This document shows positions 7,937 through 17,055 of a DNA stretch of 64,000 bases, piece after piece. Numbering within the stretch: position 1 is the stretch's first letter; each line of letters starts with the position of its first letter. Location of the stretch: positions 1 through 64,000 of the forward strand of contig NZ_JNLX01000059.1 of NCBI RefSeq assembly GCF_000715495.1. Direction: 5' to 3'. Source of the stretch: Hymenobacter sp. IS2118 (GTDB taxonomy: Bacteria; Bacteroidota; Bacteroidia; Cytophagales; Hymenobacteraceae). Position numbers and translations under genes: made by a program. The notes below the pieces were generated by a model. It had not been told where the DNA came from, did not search any database, and saw nothing but the letters and a program-made list of their open reading frames with translations.

Positions 7937-9925
7937 CTACCGCTGGCCCACGGCACCGCTGCCGCTCAGACCTTGGGCCAGGCGCACGAGGCGCACGAGC
8001 TCGGCGCGGTAGCCGTCGGTATCGGTGCCACGGGCACCGTCGGCCAGCTTTTCGGTGGCGGCCCAGGTGGCAGTACCGCGCTGCTCGCTCTGGCGCAGCA
8101 GCATGCCGAACTGGGCCACGGCGGCGGCAAAGCGGAAGTCGGGCGTGGCGGCTGAGATGGCAACGGGCGCGCCGACCAACGGCTGGCTCAGCAGCTGGCT
8201 GGTGCTGCCCTGCGGCTCTTTGTAGCGCAGCTTCACGGTCAGCACATCGTTGGTGAGGAACTGCTGCATGCTGGCGGCAGCGGCTTTGGTGGGCTGGTAC
8301 TTGAGGTCGTCAATCAGGGGTTGGGCGCTGCCCACGGGCACTATTTCGTAGAGGGCCGTGACGGTGTGGCCCGCGCCGAGCTCGCCGGCGTCCTTGCGGT
8401 CGTTGTTGAAATCTTCGGCTTCGAGCATTCGGTTTTCATAGCCCACGAGGCGGTAGTTGGCCACGCGGGCGGGGTTGAACTCGATTTGCAGCTTCACGTC
8501 CTTGGCCACCGTGAAGAGCGTGCCGCCGAACTGCGCCACCAGCACCCGGCCGGCCTCGTCGAGGTTGTCGAGGTAGGCGTAGTTGCCGTTGCCTTTGTCG
8601 GCCAGGGCTTCCATGCGCGAATCGCGCAGGTTGCCGCGCCCGCAGCCCAGCACCGTCAGAAACACGCCGCTTTCGCGCTGCTCCACAATCAGCTTTTCCA
8701 TGGCCTCATCGGAGCTTTCGCCCACGTTGAAATCCCCGTCCGAAGCCAGAATCACGCGGTTGTTGCCTTCCTTATTGATGTGCTGCCGGGCGGTGGAATA
8801 AGCCAGGCGCAGGCCCGCGCCGCCGGCCGTGGAGCCGCCCGCCTGCAAGCGGTCGATGGCATCGAGGATGACCTGCGGCTGCGAGCCGGGCGTGGGCGGC
8901 AGCACCAGGCCAGCCGCGCCGGCGTACACCACCAGCGCCACCCGGTCCTGGGCCCGCAGCTGCTTCACCAGCAGCTTGAGGCCGGCCTGCACCAGCGGCA
9001 GGCGGTCGGCGCCGTGCATCGAGCCCGACACGTCAACCAGGAATACCAGGTTGGCGGGCGGCAGCTTGGCGGTTTCAATCTTTTTGGCCTGAATGCCGAT
9101 GCGGGCCAGCTGGTGCGTGGGGTTCCAGGGGCACACAGCCAGCTCAGTGCTGATGCGCACGGGGTCGGGCGAAGTAGCGGCCGGCGCGGGGTACTCGTAG
9201 CGGAAGTAATTCAGCATTTCCTCCACGCGCACGGCATCGCGCGGGGGCAGCTGGCCTTCGTTGAGAAAGCGGCGCACGTTGGTGTAGCTGGCGGCGTCCA
9301 CATCGAGGGCGAAGGTGCTGAGCGGGTCTTTTTTGACCGTGAAAAAGGCATTTTCTTTCACTTTGGCGTAGGTATCGCCTGCACCGGCTTCGGGCCGGGC
9401 CGGGTAGGGCGCCCCGGCCGACTGGTCGCTGTAGGTGCTCATGTCGTTGCTACTCTGCGTGCTCTTTTTATCAACCCGAACGCCAGCAACCCGGCCATTG
9501 AGTATCTGGCTCACGCTGCCCGTCACGTTGCGCACGGCGCGCTGCACGCCGTAGCCCGTCACCACTACTTCGTTGAGTTGCTTGGCATCAAGGGCCAGCG
9601 CCACATCGAGCACGCGGGCCGGACCCACGGCGCGCTCCACGGTCACGTAGCCCACGCTGGAAAACACCAGCGTGGCCCGCGCGGCATTGGTCACGAGCAG
9701 GCTGTAGCGCCCCTGGGCATCGGTAGAAGTACCGACGTTGGTGCCTTTCACCAGCACCGTGGCGCCGGGAATGGGTTGGCCGGTGCCCTGCTCGCGCACG
9801 GTGCCGCGCACCTGGTGGTTGCGCATGGTATCCTGCATGGCGGTGGCCGGCTGAGGGGTTTGGGCCGCGGCGGGTTGGGCCGAAACCAGCAGCGCGAGTA
9901 GCGCCGGAAGCATGAGGTTTTTCAT
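7937..9925 (-). CDS. VWA/DUF3520 (YfbK-like) protein with SusC-like N-terminal TonB-box region
   Basis: 662 residues from ATG 9925. The signal peptide ends AAAQ at 22. Residues 38-112 form a carboxypeptidase-regulatory-like beta sandwich (VRGTVREQGTGQPIPGATV). Residues 117-141 read LNEVVVTGYGVQRAVRNVTG, the TonB-box/plug opening typical of SusC-type receptors, but no barrel follows. Then come a YfbK-type N-terminal region (NAFFTVKKDPLSTFALDVD), a VWA domain with intact MIDAS DVSGS at 298-302, and a C-terminal DUF3520 region. VWA domains bind metal ions and protein partners. It is divergent from the ECF sigma/anti-sigma pair, with about 100 bp shared, so the three probably form one regulatory unit. 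Confidence 0.88.
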   Translation of the reverse strand: MKNLMLPALLALLVSAQPAAAQTPQPATAMQDTMRNHQVRGTVREQGTGQPIPGATVLVKGTNVGTSTDAQGRYSLLVTNAARATLVFSSVGYVTVERAVGPARVLDVALALDAKQLNEVVVTGYGVQRAVRNVTGSVSQILNGRVAGVRVDKKSTQSSNDMSTYSDQSAGAPYPARPEAGAGDTYAKVKENAFFTVKKDPLSTFALDVDAASYTNVRRFLNEGQLPPRDAVRVEEMLNYFRYEYPAPAATSPDPVRISTELAVCPWNPTHQLARIGIQAKKIETAKLPPANLVFLVDVSGSMHGADRLPLVQAGLKLLVKQLRAQDRVALVVYAGAAGLVLPPTPGSQPQVILDAIDRLQAGGSTAGGAGLRLAYSTARQHINKEGNNRVILASDGDFNVGESSDEAMEKLIVEQRESGVFLTVLGCGRGNLRDSRMEALADKGNGNYAYLDNLDEAGRVLVAQFGGTLFTVAKDVKLQIEFNPARVANYRLVGYENRMLEAEDFNNDRKDAGELGAGHTVTALYEIVPVGSAQPLIDDLKYQPTKAAAASMQQFLTNDVLTVKLRYKEPQGSTSQLLSQPLVGAPVAISAATPDFRFAAAVAQFGMLLRQSEQRGTATWAATEKLADGARGTDTDGYRAELVRLVRLAQGLSGSGAVGQR

Positions 9926-10027
9926 GGCAGCAGTATTGAAGTGAGGTATAGCTAGCTGATGCGGGCCGGCGTGGAATTGCACATCGGAACCGAAAAAAAC
10001 AGTAGCGTCGCCTATCTTCCCAGCCAG

Positions 10028-10714
10028 ATGTTCTTCCGCCGCTCCCCGCCTGCTGCCGCTGCGCCGCTCTCCGACCAGGAGCTGCTGGCCCGCTACCGCC
10101 TGCACGGCGCGGTAACGGACCTCGGCCTGCTCTACGACCGGTATTTGCCCGAAGCCTTTGCCGTGTGCCGGCGCTACCTCGCCCCGCCCGACGAGGACGC
10201 CCAGGATGCCGTGATGCAGCTTTTCGAGCACCTCGTGAAGGCGTTGCGCACCCACGCGCCCGACAATTTTCCGGCCTGGCTGCACACCACCGCCCGCAAC
10301 CATTGCCTGATGCAGCTGCGCGCCCGCAAGCGGGCCGGCCCCAGCGCCGGCCCGCTCGTCCTCAGCTTTCCGGATGCCGCCGATGTGGAATTGGCCGCCG
10401 CCCGGCATCTGCCAGATGAAACCGCAGCCGCGGAAGAAGCCGAAGAAACCGAAAACCGCCTGCAAAGCATCGAAGCCGCCTTGGAACTGCTTCCCCCGGC
10501 CCAGCGTCGCTGCCTCGAATTGTTCTACCTCGAAAAGAAAAGCTACCGCGAAATCACCGCCGAAACCGGCCTGGAGCTGAACCTGGTGCGCAGCCACCTG
10601 CAAAACGGCAAGCGCATGCTTCGCCGGCAGTTGGAGCCGTCGCCCAAACCAGCGGCTCCCACCCGCCCCACGCTTCCCGCCTCCAACCACAACCCGCTCC
10701 ATGTTGCCCGCTGA
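10028..10714 (+). CDS. ECF-type RNA polymerase sigma factor
   Basis: 228 residues from ATG 10028. Region 2 is visible (LLYDRYLPEAFAVCRRYL...EDAQDAVMQLFEHLVKAL...FPAWLHTTARNHCLMQLRARK). After a 50-residue acidic linker, region 4 follows (LPPAQRRCLELFYLEKKSYREITAETGLELNLVRSHLQNGKRMLRR). It directs RNA polymerase to a small regulon. The stop overlaps the start of the anti-sigma gene by 14 bp. An earlier in-frame GTG/TTG-type start 23 codons upstream is less likely, because that region probably holds the promoter. Confidence 0.92.
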   Translation: MFFRRSPPAAAAPLSDQELLARYRLHGAVTDLGLLYDRYLPEAFAVCRRYLAPPDEDAQDAVMQLFEHLVKALRTHAPDNFPAWLHTTARNHCLMQLRARKRAGPSAGPLVLSFPDAADVELAAARHLPDETAAAEEAEETENRLQSIEAALELLPPAQRRCLELFYLEKKSYREITAETGLELNLVRSHLQNGKRMLRRQLEPSPKPAAPTRPTLPASNHNPLHVAR

Positions 10715-11879
10715 TTCGCCTTTTGCCCCGCTGCCCGCTTCTGGCCCTCACCCGGCCACGGCAGAGCTGCGCGCCTACGCGACGGGCACGCTGACCCCGG
10801 CCAAGCAGCACCGCATCGAGGCCCATACCCTTGACTGTGAGCGCTGCGCTGACTTGATTGACGGGTTTTCGATGAGCGATGCCGCCGCCACCGACCAGGC
10901 CGTGGCTACGCTACGCGCCCGCTTGCAGGCCCGCACCAGCACCGGGCAACCCAGGCAGCTGCCGGCTCCCCGGTGGGCGGCGTGGCCCCGCCTGGCAGCC
11001 GCGGCCGCCCTGCTGGGCACCGCCGTAGCCGGGGGCATCTGGGGCCTGGAGCAGCGCTCTGCCCCCGACACGGTTGCCATCACCCGTACCGAGTTCCCGC
11101 AACCCACTGCCAAGGCCCCGCCGCGCACGTCGGCCGAAGCCGCTCCTGCAGCAGCTAGCCCCTCAGCAGCCGCCGACGACGGGGCGGTTTTCAGCGCGCC
11201 AGAACCCACCGACTACGCGGCCATAAGGCCAGCGCCTGCGGCTACTCGCTCCGCTGCCAGGCGCATGGCCAGCCGTGCGCCCGAACGTGTGCGCCCGCCA
11301 GAACAAGAGGCGAAAGCCGATTATGCCATGCGGACGGAAGCTTCGACGACCAGTGAAACGACGCTGCCGCCGGCCACTGCAGATGCGGCGCCAGCACCGG
11401 CCAGCGTGGCCGCGGCACCTCTGGCTCCGAACATTGATGAGGTTCAGGCAAAGGAGTCGGCTGCGGATGATTTCGCAGTGGGGCGCGCCAAAGCCGTAGC
11501 TGGTGAATCGGCCAAAGCCAAAGACGTTTCGCTGGCCGCCAAAACTGCCACGGCCCGCGTGGCCAACACGCCCATGCCGGCCAGCCCCCGCATTAACCCC
11601 GCCCCCGTAGGCGGCTCGCCGGCCCTACGCGAATACCTGCGCAGCGAAGCCGCTGGCTTTGAGCCCGAAGCCCCTGCTACCCGACTGACGGGCACCGTGC
11701 GCCTGAAGTTTGTGGTGGGTGCCGATGGAAAGCTGAGCGAGCTGAAAGTCATCCGGGGCATTCGTGCCGACTATGATGCCGAGGCCCTGCGCATCGTGTG
11801 CGAAGGCCCGGCCTGGCAACCAGGAATTTCCGGCGGCCGCCGGGCGCCATTGCCCATGGAAATCACGGTACCGTTTTAG
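10701..11879 (+). CDS. Transmembrane anti-sigma factor with zinc-binding N-terminus and TonB C-terminal domain
   Basis: 392 residues. The cytoplasmic part carries H42-x3-C46-x2-C49, the zinc-binding anti-sigma (zf-HC2/ZAS) signature. A single membrane helix lies at about 95-115. A Pro/Ala/Thr-rich periplasmic linker follows (about 120-300). Residues 307-392 are a TonB C-terminal fold (VRLKFVVGADGKLSELKVIR, then YDAEALRIVCEGPAWQPG). It would hold the overlapping ECF sigma factor inactive and sense an envelope signal. A TonB domain on an anti-sigma factor suggests that it docks on a TonB-box protein; the divergent VWA protein has such a motif. That link is inference. Confidence 0.86.
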   Translation: MLPADSPFAPLPASGPHPATAELRAYATGTLTPAKQHRIEAHTLDCERCADLIDGFSMSDAAATDQAVATLRARLQARTSTGQPRQLPAPRWAAWPRLAAAAALLGTAVAGGIWGLEQRSAPDTVAITRTEFPQPTAKAPPRTSAEAAPAAASPSAAADDGAVFSAPEPTDYAAIRPAPAATRSAARRMASRAPERVRPPEQEAKADYAMRTEASTTSETTLPPATADAAPAPASVAAAPLAPNIDEVQAKESAADDFAVGRAKAVAGESAKAKDVSLAAKTATARVANTPMPASPRINPAPVGGSPALREYLRSEAAGFEPEAPATRLTGTVRLKFVVGADGKLSELKVIRGIRADYDAEALRIVCEGPAWQPGISGGRRAPLPMEITVPF

Positions 11880-11918
11880 TTGTTGTTTGCTGGTTGTTAG
11901 AACTTTGTCTCAATCACT

Positions 11919-11963
11919 GCTGCTTAAGCAGCGGGCTGGCGCGCGTCAGAGACACGCACCAGC
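11919..11963. terminator. Palindrome and hairpin between convergent genes
   Basis: GCTGCTTAAGCAGC (11919-11932) is a perfect palindrome. It is followed by GCTGG...CCAGC (11935-11963) with an inner CGT/ACG stem. No clear T-run is present, so terminator function is tentative. Confidence 0.35.
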
Positions 11964-11995
11964 CTCATTAACTCATAGACGCTGACCGCTAGCAA

Positions 11996-13084
11996 CTACA
12001 GTTCAGCGCCCGGCTTGAGCGTGCCGTCGTCCACTGCTTTCAGGAACTTGGTGAGGCCTGTGAAATACGTTTGCTGGTCGTCGTAGAGGCTCATGTGGCT
12101 GCCTTTGGGGCAGATGAGCGAGTTGCCCTTCTGCACTTTGGTGGCAATCATGCGCATGTGCTCGGGGTCCATGGTGTCGTACTTGCCGCCGATGGACAGC
12201 ACGGGCACGGTGAGCTTAGGCAGGTCGGCGGTGCGGTCCCAGTTGGTGAGCTTGCCCGAGATACCAAACTCGCTGGGCCCCTGCATGGTGACGTAGAGCG
12301 ACTGGTTGCTTTTGCTGAAGGCTCGGTTCACGGGTTCGGGCCACTCGTCGAGGGGCAGGCGCAGCACGTGCTCAGCGTAGAAATTGGGCATGAGCAGCTC
12401 CATGTAGCGCGGGTTGGCGAAGTCCTGGCGGGCTTCGATGGCGCGGATTTCGGCCAGCACGTCGGGCTTCATTTGCTTGGCCAGCACTTCGTCGGCGTAG
12501 CGGCCGTAGGCGGGGCAGCTCATCATCATATTGGAAATAATGAGGCCTTTGAGGTTTTGCTGGTATTTGAAGGCGTATTCGGCGGCCAGGATACCGCCCC
12601 AGGAGTGGCCCAGCAGGTAGAAGTTGTCCTTGGTCAGGTTCAGGGCCTGGCGCACTTGCTCCACTTCTTCTACGTAGCGCGGCAGGCTCCACATGGCGGT
12701 GTCCTTGGGGTTGTCGGACAGCCCGCAGCCCAGTTGGTCGTAGTAAATAAACTCGATGCCTTCCTTGGGCAGGAAGTTTTCCATGCACTCGAAATATTCG
12801 TGCGTAGACCCCGGCCCGCCGTTGAGCAGCAGCACTTTTATCTTGGGATTATTGCCAAAACGCTTGGTCCAGACGTTGAACTTGCCCTTGGGCGTGTTGA
12901 TGGGAATGATGCGCACGCCACCGTCCTGCACACCGGTTTCGGTGGGCTCGAAGTAGGAGGCTGGTGGGCCTGCTGCTGCTGCGGTTGTGCTATCAGCGGC
13001 GGGCGCATCGGTCCGGCCGCAACTTGCCATCAGCGAGCCACTTGCGAGCCACAAGGCCAGGTAGTAGAAACTAAAGTATTTCAT
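11996..13084 (-). CDS. Proline iminopeptidase-like alpha/beta hydrolase, lipoprotein
   Basis: 362 residues from ATG 13084. The lipobox LMASC places the lipidated Cys at 22. The hydrolase has the oxyanion/HG-type motif LLNGGPGSTHEYFECM (87-102) typical of proline iminopeptidases, DQLGCGLSD, the nucleophile elbow GHSWGG with Ser161, an Asp in GGKYDTMDPEH and the catalytic His in CPKGSHMSLYDD. It probably removes N-terminal proline from peptides in the periplasm or at the outer membrane. A longer frame starting 18 codons upstream would bury the lipoprotein signal and is rejected. Confidence 0.88.
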   Translation of the reverse strand: MKYFSFYYLALWLASGSLMASCGRTDAPAADSTTAAAAGPPASYFEPTETGVQDGGVRIIPINTPKGKFNVWTKRFGNNPKIKVLLLNGGPGSTHEYFECMENFLPKEGIEFIYYDQLGCGLSDNPKDTAMWSLPRYVEEVEQVRQALNLTKDNFYLLGHSWGGILAAEYAFKYQQNLKGLIISNMMMSCPAYGRYADEVLAKQMKPDVLAEIRAIEARQDFANPRYMELLMPNFYAEHVLRLPLDEWPEPVNRAFSKSNQSLYVTMQGPSEFGISGKLTNWDRTADLPKLTVPVLSIGGKYDTMDPEHMRMIATKVQKGNSLICPKGSHMSLYDDQQTYFTGLTKFLKAVDDGTLKPGAEL

Positions 13085-13161
13085 TTTAGGAACGGGGTAA
13101 AATGATTGATGAGACTGATTGATAGCCGGGCAACCCACTACGCCCGGTACCTGCAGGGGAT

Positions 13162-14634
13162 TTATTTCACGGACATGGACTCCTGCAGCTCACTAAAGGG
13201 AATGATGGTTTTCACCCCGTAGTCCCGCACCGGCCACGACTGCACAATGGTCTGCACGTCGAGCCCCAGGGCCAGCACCGCGTGGTAGAGGCCGGCCTGG
13301 CGGGCACTGGCTTTCCTGGGTTCGCCTTGCTTCGCTATCCACACCAGGTCGTCCTGAAAGAGGATTTTCTCGGTGGGGAAGTAATAAATAAGGTAGTCGT
13401 TGGTGTGCTGCGACTGGCTGCCAATCACATAAATCTCCATCCGGAACGCGCCTTCGGCAATGGTCTTGCGGTTCACAATTTCTTCGGTGCGCAGCGGCCG
13501 GGGCTGGCGCTGCAGGCTATCGGGCTGCAGCGTGTGCGGGGCGGCAGCCAGGTACTGCACGTAGGGCAGGTCGGCGGCGGTAGTGAGCACGGTGGCGCCC
13601 TTGTGCACGAAGGGCCGCACGCCGCCCAGGTAGTGCGGGTGGTAGTGCCCGGCCACGAAGTAGCGAATGGGCTTGCCGGGTGCAATCCGGCGGGCCGCCC
13701 CAATAATCAACTCGCCGTTTTCGCTGTTGAGCGGCGCTTCGGCCACCAGCAAAAACGTGTCGAACTCCACCACCAGCACTCGGTCGTCGGTGTGCTTCAG
13801 GTTGAGCAGATGCAGACGGGGCCGGAACTGCTCCACCGTGGTTTCGGGCTTCGCGGCCGTTTCTGGGGCCAGGGCGTAGCCCGCCGGGGCCGTGAGCAGG
13901 ACCGGAGCGGTGGCCGCCACCGCCGCCGCCCCGATGGTAACGGTATCGGTCAGCTTGCCATTGATTGACTCGATAACGATGGTGCGGGGATAGACCAGCT
14001 TGCCCAGCCTGGCGTAGTCCCGGTAGCTGTACGTGGTGGTCACGTCGCCAAAAAGCTCGTCGTGGTGCAGGGATGTCACCTTGCTCAGCTGGTTGTCGGC
14101 GGTGCGAATGAAGAGCCGGACCAGCACGCGGTTCACCGTCGCTTTGTACACCGTCAGCGCGGGCGTGCTCTCCGGGTCGGGGGCAATATGCCGGCCGTAA
14201 AAGTGCTGAATGAGCAAGCCGGGCGCGTAGCGGGCCGCCTGCACGGCATACTCCTGAAACGCCGCCGTGGTCACGGAGCTCAGCTCCTTGTCGCCGTAGT
14301 CCTGGAAAAGCAGGGTGGCGCCCGTGAACTGGGTTTGGGAGAAATACGTGGCCGCGCCCTTTCGGAGCGTGTCGCTTTTGGCAAAGCCCGTGGCGTTGGT
14401 CCACACGCGGCCAGCGCCGGTGTAAGCAGTCTGCTGCCAGGGCTGAAAGCTGTGTTCGAGCTTGGCCAGGGTTTCGCGGTAGGGGAAAGAAACGTACTGG
14501 GTTTGCATCGGCTTTGCCTGCTGGTTCCAACAGGCGCGCAGGTTGTCGGGCGGGCCGGCCCAGGCCAGGGTAGTTATCCCCAGACGCAGTAGCAGGCCGG
14601 CCGTGAGCAGGAGCGCGGGGCGTTTCAGCTTCAT
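13162..14634 (-). CDS. Exported metallo-beta-lactamase-fold protein with altered metal site
   Basis: 490 residues with a signal peptide ending in LAWAG (about residue 27). The C-terminal half follows an MBL-fold layout. The usual HxHxDHxGG metal motif is replaced by GHYHPHYLGG at 329-338, so the Asp is His and the third His is Tyr. Later positions HTNDYLIYYFPTEKILFQDDL keep the His and Asp of the family. Members hydrolyse ester, phosphoester or lactam bonds with two metals; loss of two ligands suggests a single-metal or non-catalytic protein. It is a lone gene on the minus strand with the same orientation as its neighbours. Confidence 0.75.
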   Translation of the reverse strand: MKLKRPALLLTAGLLLRLGITTLAWAGPPDNLRACWNQQAKPMQTQYVSFPYRETLAKLEHSFQPWQQTAYTGAGRVWTNATGFAKSDTLRKGAATYFSQTQFTGATLLFQDYGDKELSSVTTAAFQEYAVQAARYAPGLLIQHFYGRHIAPDPESTPALTVYKATVNRVLVRLFIRTADNQLSKVTSLHHDELFGDVTTTYSYRDYARLGKLVYPRTIVIESINGKLTDTVTIGAAAVAATAPVLLTAPAGYALAPETAAKPETTVEQFRPRLHLLNLKHTDDRVLVVEFDTFLLVAEAPLNSENGELIIGAARRIAPGKPIRYFVAGHYHPHYLGGVRPFVHKGATVLTTAADLPYVQYLAAAPHTLQPDSLQRQPRPLRTEEIVNRKTIAEGAFRMEIYVIGSQSQHTNDYLIYYFPTEKILFQDDLVWIAKQGEPRKASARQAGLYHAVLALGLDVQTIVQSWPVRDYGVKTIIPFSELQESMSVK

Positions 14635-14690
14635 ATTTTTTGCAGAAAGAGGGCTGAGGACGCATACCGTCCGCGGCCCGGTAAGTTGGC

Positions 14691-14719
14691 GAAAGGTAGT
14701 GCTAGTTGCCTGCTCGCAA
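14691..14719 (-). promoter_or_regulatory. Candidate promoter of the MBL-fold gene
   Basis: Minus-strand TACCTTTC (14691-14698) matches TAnnTTTG at 7 of 8 positions. TTG (14717-14719) is 18 bp further upstream. Confidence 0.4.
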
Positions 14720-14755
14720 CTTCCGGTTTCCGGCCCTTCGCACCAAGCTTTCTAC

Positions 14756-14797
14756 AAAAAAGCGCCGCGCTGGTCCCGAAAGGGAACAGCGCGGCGC
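14756..14797 (-). terminator. Terminator of the dodecin gene
   Basis: A 16 bp stem (14762-14777 with 14782-14797, one mismatch) encloses a GAAA tetraloop. Read on the minus strand it is followed by a T6 run, the classical intrinsic terminator, 30 bp after the dodecin stop. Confidence 0.78.
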
Positions 14798-14826
14798 CGG
14801 GCCATCAATTAAATCGGTAATCACAC

Positions 14827-15216
14827 TTAGCCGCTGTAGCCGCCGCCGCTCTCGGGCTCGGTGGCGCTGCCGCCGGGCTCTACTTCGCGGGGCAGCTCGG
14901 GCTCGGTTTTCACGGCCACTTGGCTGTAGTCGGGGGCGCCATTGCCGCCGGGCACGGGGGCTTCCGCGAAGGTTCGCTCAATCTCGGAGAGGTCCAGGTC
15001 GGCCGGGCCATCGGTGGGGGTGCCGAAGCTCACTTTGGCCGTCACGCGGTACTCCACAATGCGGTTGTGGCGCACCTTGCAGCTCTGGTCCTTTATGTAG
15101 ATGGACGAAATGTTGGGTATCGACGTGCTGACGCTTTCTATGGCGCGCTGCAGGGCATCTTCGAAGCTTTTTTCGGAGGAGGCCAGGATTTCAATGACTT
15201 GTTTGATGGAGGACAT
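14827..15216 (-). CDS. Dodecin with long C-terminal tail
   Basis: 129 residues. Residues 1-68 match the dodecin fold (IKQVIEILASSEKSFEDALQ, then VSTSIPNISSIYIKDQSCKV and YRVTAKVSFGT). Dodecins assemble into hollow dodecamers that store flavins or CoA and are normally 65-75 residues. Here about 60 extra residues follow, rich in Pro, Glu, Gly and Ser and ending GGGYSG, which look disordered. The gene is divergent from fumC and ends in a strong hairpin. Confidence 0.85.
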   Translation of the reverse strand: MSSIKQVIEILASSEKSFEDALQRAIESVSTSIPNISSIYIKDQSCKVRHNRIVEYRVTAKVSFGTPTDGPADLDLSEIERTFAEAPVPGGNGAPDYSQVAVKTEPELPREVEPGGSATEPESGGGYSG

Positions 15217-15436
15217 GTGGTGAGATGTTGGGGTGGTGAAATGGTGAGAGTCTACTGAAGCCCGAAGCCGCCTAGTGGGCCGATGGGCTTTTGCGTGTAC
15301 GCGGGAAGCTATATCGGCGGCTGGGCTGGTTGTAAAAAATGCCGCGCTTTATCGGCAGCGTACTTTTACGGACGGCCCCGGCCACATCAGCACTTCAGCT
15401 CTCTCCATTTCACCCATTCACCAACTTACATCCAGC

Positions 15437-16831
15437 ATGGATTTCCGCACCGAAAAGGACACCATGGGCACCGTGCAAGTGCCCGCCACCGCGTATTGGG
15501 GCGCCCAAACGCAACGCTCCATCGAGAATTTCCCTATTGCTCAGGACATCAACAAGATGCCCAAGGAAATCATCGCCGCCTTTGCTTACCTCAAAAAAGC
15601 TGCCGCCTTCACTAACCGCGACGCCGGCGTGCTGCCCGCCGACAAGGCCGAGCTCATTGGCCGGGTGTGCGACGAAATCCTGGCCGGTGGCCTCGCCGAC
15701 GCCTTCCCCCTGGTGGTGTGGCAAACGGGTTCCGGCACGCAGAGCAACATGAACATGAACGAGGTGATTGCCTACCGCGGCCACGTGCTCAACGGCGGCC
15801 AGCTCGCCGACGAAAAGAAAGCCCTGGCGCCCAACGACGACGTGAACAAGAGCCAGAGCAGCAACGACACCTTCCCCACGGCCATGCACATCGCGGCCTA
15901 CAAAATCCTGACTGAGAACACCATCCCCGGCATCGAGAAGCTGCGCGACGCGCTGAAGGCCAAGTCGGAGGAGTTCATGGACATCGTGAAAATCGGCCGC
16001 ACCCACTTCATGGACGCCACCCCGCTCACGCTGGGCCAGGAGTTTTCGGGCTACGTGTCGCAGCTCGACCACGGCCTGCGCGCCATCAAGCACACGCTGG
16101 CCCACCTGAGCGAGCTGGCCCTGGGCGGCACGGCCGTGGGCACGGGCATCAACACCCCGCCCAACTACTCGGTGAGCGTGGCTAAGCACATTGCCGACCT
16201 CACCGGCCTGCCCTTCGTCACGGCCGAAAATAAGTTTGAAGCCCTGGCCGCGCACGACGCCATCGTGGAAGCCCACGGTGCCCTCAAAACGGTGGCCGTG
16301 AGCTTGATGAAAATTGCCAACGACATCCGCATGCTCAGCTCGGGCCCGCGCGCTGGCATTGGCGAAATTGACATTCCCGACAACGAGCCCGGCTCCAGCA
16401 TCATGCCCGGCAAAGTGAACCCCACCCAGTGCGAAGCCATGACCATGGTGGCGGCCCAGGTAATGGGCAACGACGTGGCCATCACCGTGGGCGGCTCCAT
16501 GGGCCACTTCGAGTTGAACGTGTTCAAGCCGATGATGATTTACAACTTCCTGCACTCGGCCCGCCTCATCGGCGACGTGTGCGTGAGCTTCACCGATAAG
16601 TGCGCTTCGGGCATTAAGCCCATCAAAGCCAACATCAAAAAGCACGTCGACAGCAGCCTGATGCTGGTTACGGCCCTCAACCCGCACATCGGCTACTATA
16701 AAGCTGCCGAAATCGCCCAAACCGCCCACAAAAACGGTTCCACGCTCAAGGAAACCGCCCTGCAGCTGGGCTACGTGACCGAAGCCGAATTCGACGAGTG
16801 GCTGAAGCCCGAGGAAATGGTGGGGCGGTAG
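15437..16831 (+). CDS. fumC: Class II fumarate hydratase
   Basis: 464 residues from ATG 15437. It interconverts fumarate and L-malate in the citric acid cycle, as a homotetramer without iron-sulfur clusters. Family blocks are intact: [31 protein letters not shown] (active-site His), [20 protein letters not shown] and the signature [11 protein letters not shown]. The length is as expected. The 54 codons that extend the frame upstream have no family counterpart and are rejected. It is a single gene; TACTTTTA at 15361-15368 is a 7/8 match to the -7 consensus and could be its promoter. Confidence 0.97.
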   Translation: MDFRTEKDTMGTVQVPATAYWGAQTQRSIENFPIAQDINKMPKEIIAAFAYLKKAAAFTNRDAGVLPADKAELIGRVCDEILAGGLADAFPLVVWQTGSGTQSNMNMNEVIAYRGHVLNGGQLADEKKALAPNDDVNKSQSSNDTFPTAMHIAAYKILTENTIPGIEKLRDALKAKSEEFMDIVKIGRTHFMDATPLTLGQEFSGYVSQLDHGLRAIKHTLAHLSELALGGTAVGTGINTPPNYSVSVAKHIADLTGLPFVTAENKFEALAAHDAIVEAHGALKTVAVSLMKIANDIRMLSSGPRAGIGEIDIPDNEPGSSIMPGKVNPTQCEAMTMVAAQVMGNDVAITVGGSMGHFELNVFKPMMIYNFLHSARLIGDVCVSFTDKCASGIKPIKANIKKHVDSSLMLVTALNPHIGYYKAAEIAQTAHKNGSTLKETALQLGYVTEAEFDEWLKPEEMVGR

Positions 16832-16839
16832 TTTTTAGT

Positions 16840-17050
16840 TGTTGGTTGCCCGTTGTTGGTTAGTAGACTTGTTCCTAAAAATACAGAAAAGTGTAAAATT
16901 GACGGTCATGCTGAGCTTGCCGAAGCATCTCTACCGCACCGTTGAAACCGTCCAACGGTGCGGTAGAGATGCTTCGGCAAGCTCAGCATGACCGTTTTTT
17001 CATTTCTACTTATTTGGGAACAAGTCTACTAACAACCAACAACTAACTTT
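16840..17050. repeat. Nested long inverted repeat (REP/MITE-like) between fumC and the Crp gene
   Basis: Inner arms of 43 bp (16902-16944 and 16953-16995) are perfectly complementary around an 8 bp centre and contain GTCATGCTGAGC and GAAGCATCTCTACC. They are followed by a T6 run, so the RNA could also act as a terminator. A second, outer pair is formed by GTTAGTAGACTTGTTCC (left, about 16859-16875) and its complement (about 17018-17034), extended by repeats of TTGTTGG/CCAACAA. Related units occur at 30619, 55999, 56795 and 59380. Confidence 0.85.
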
Positions 17051-17055
17051 CGCCC

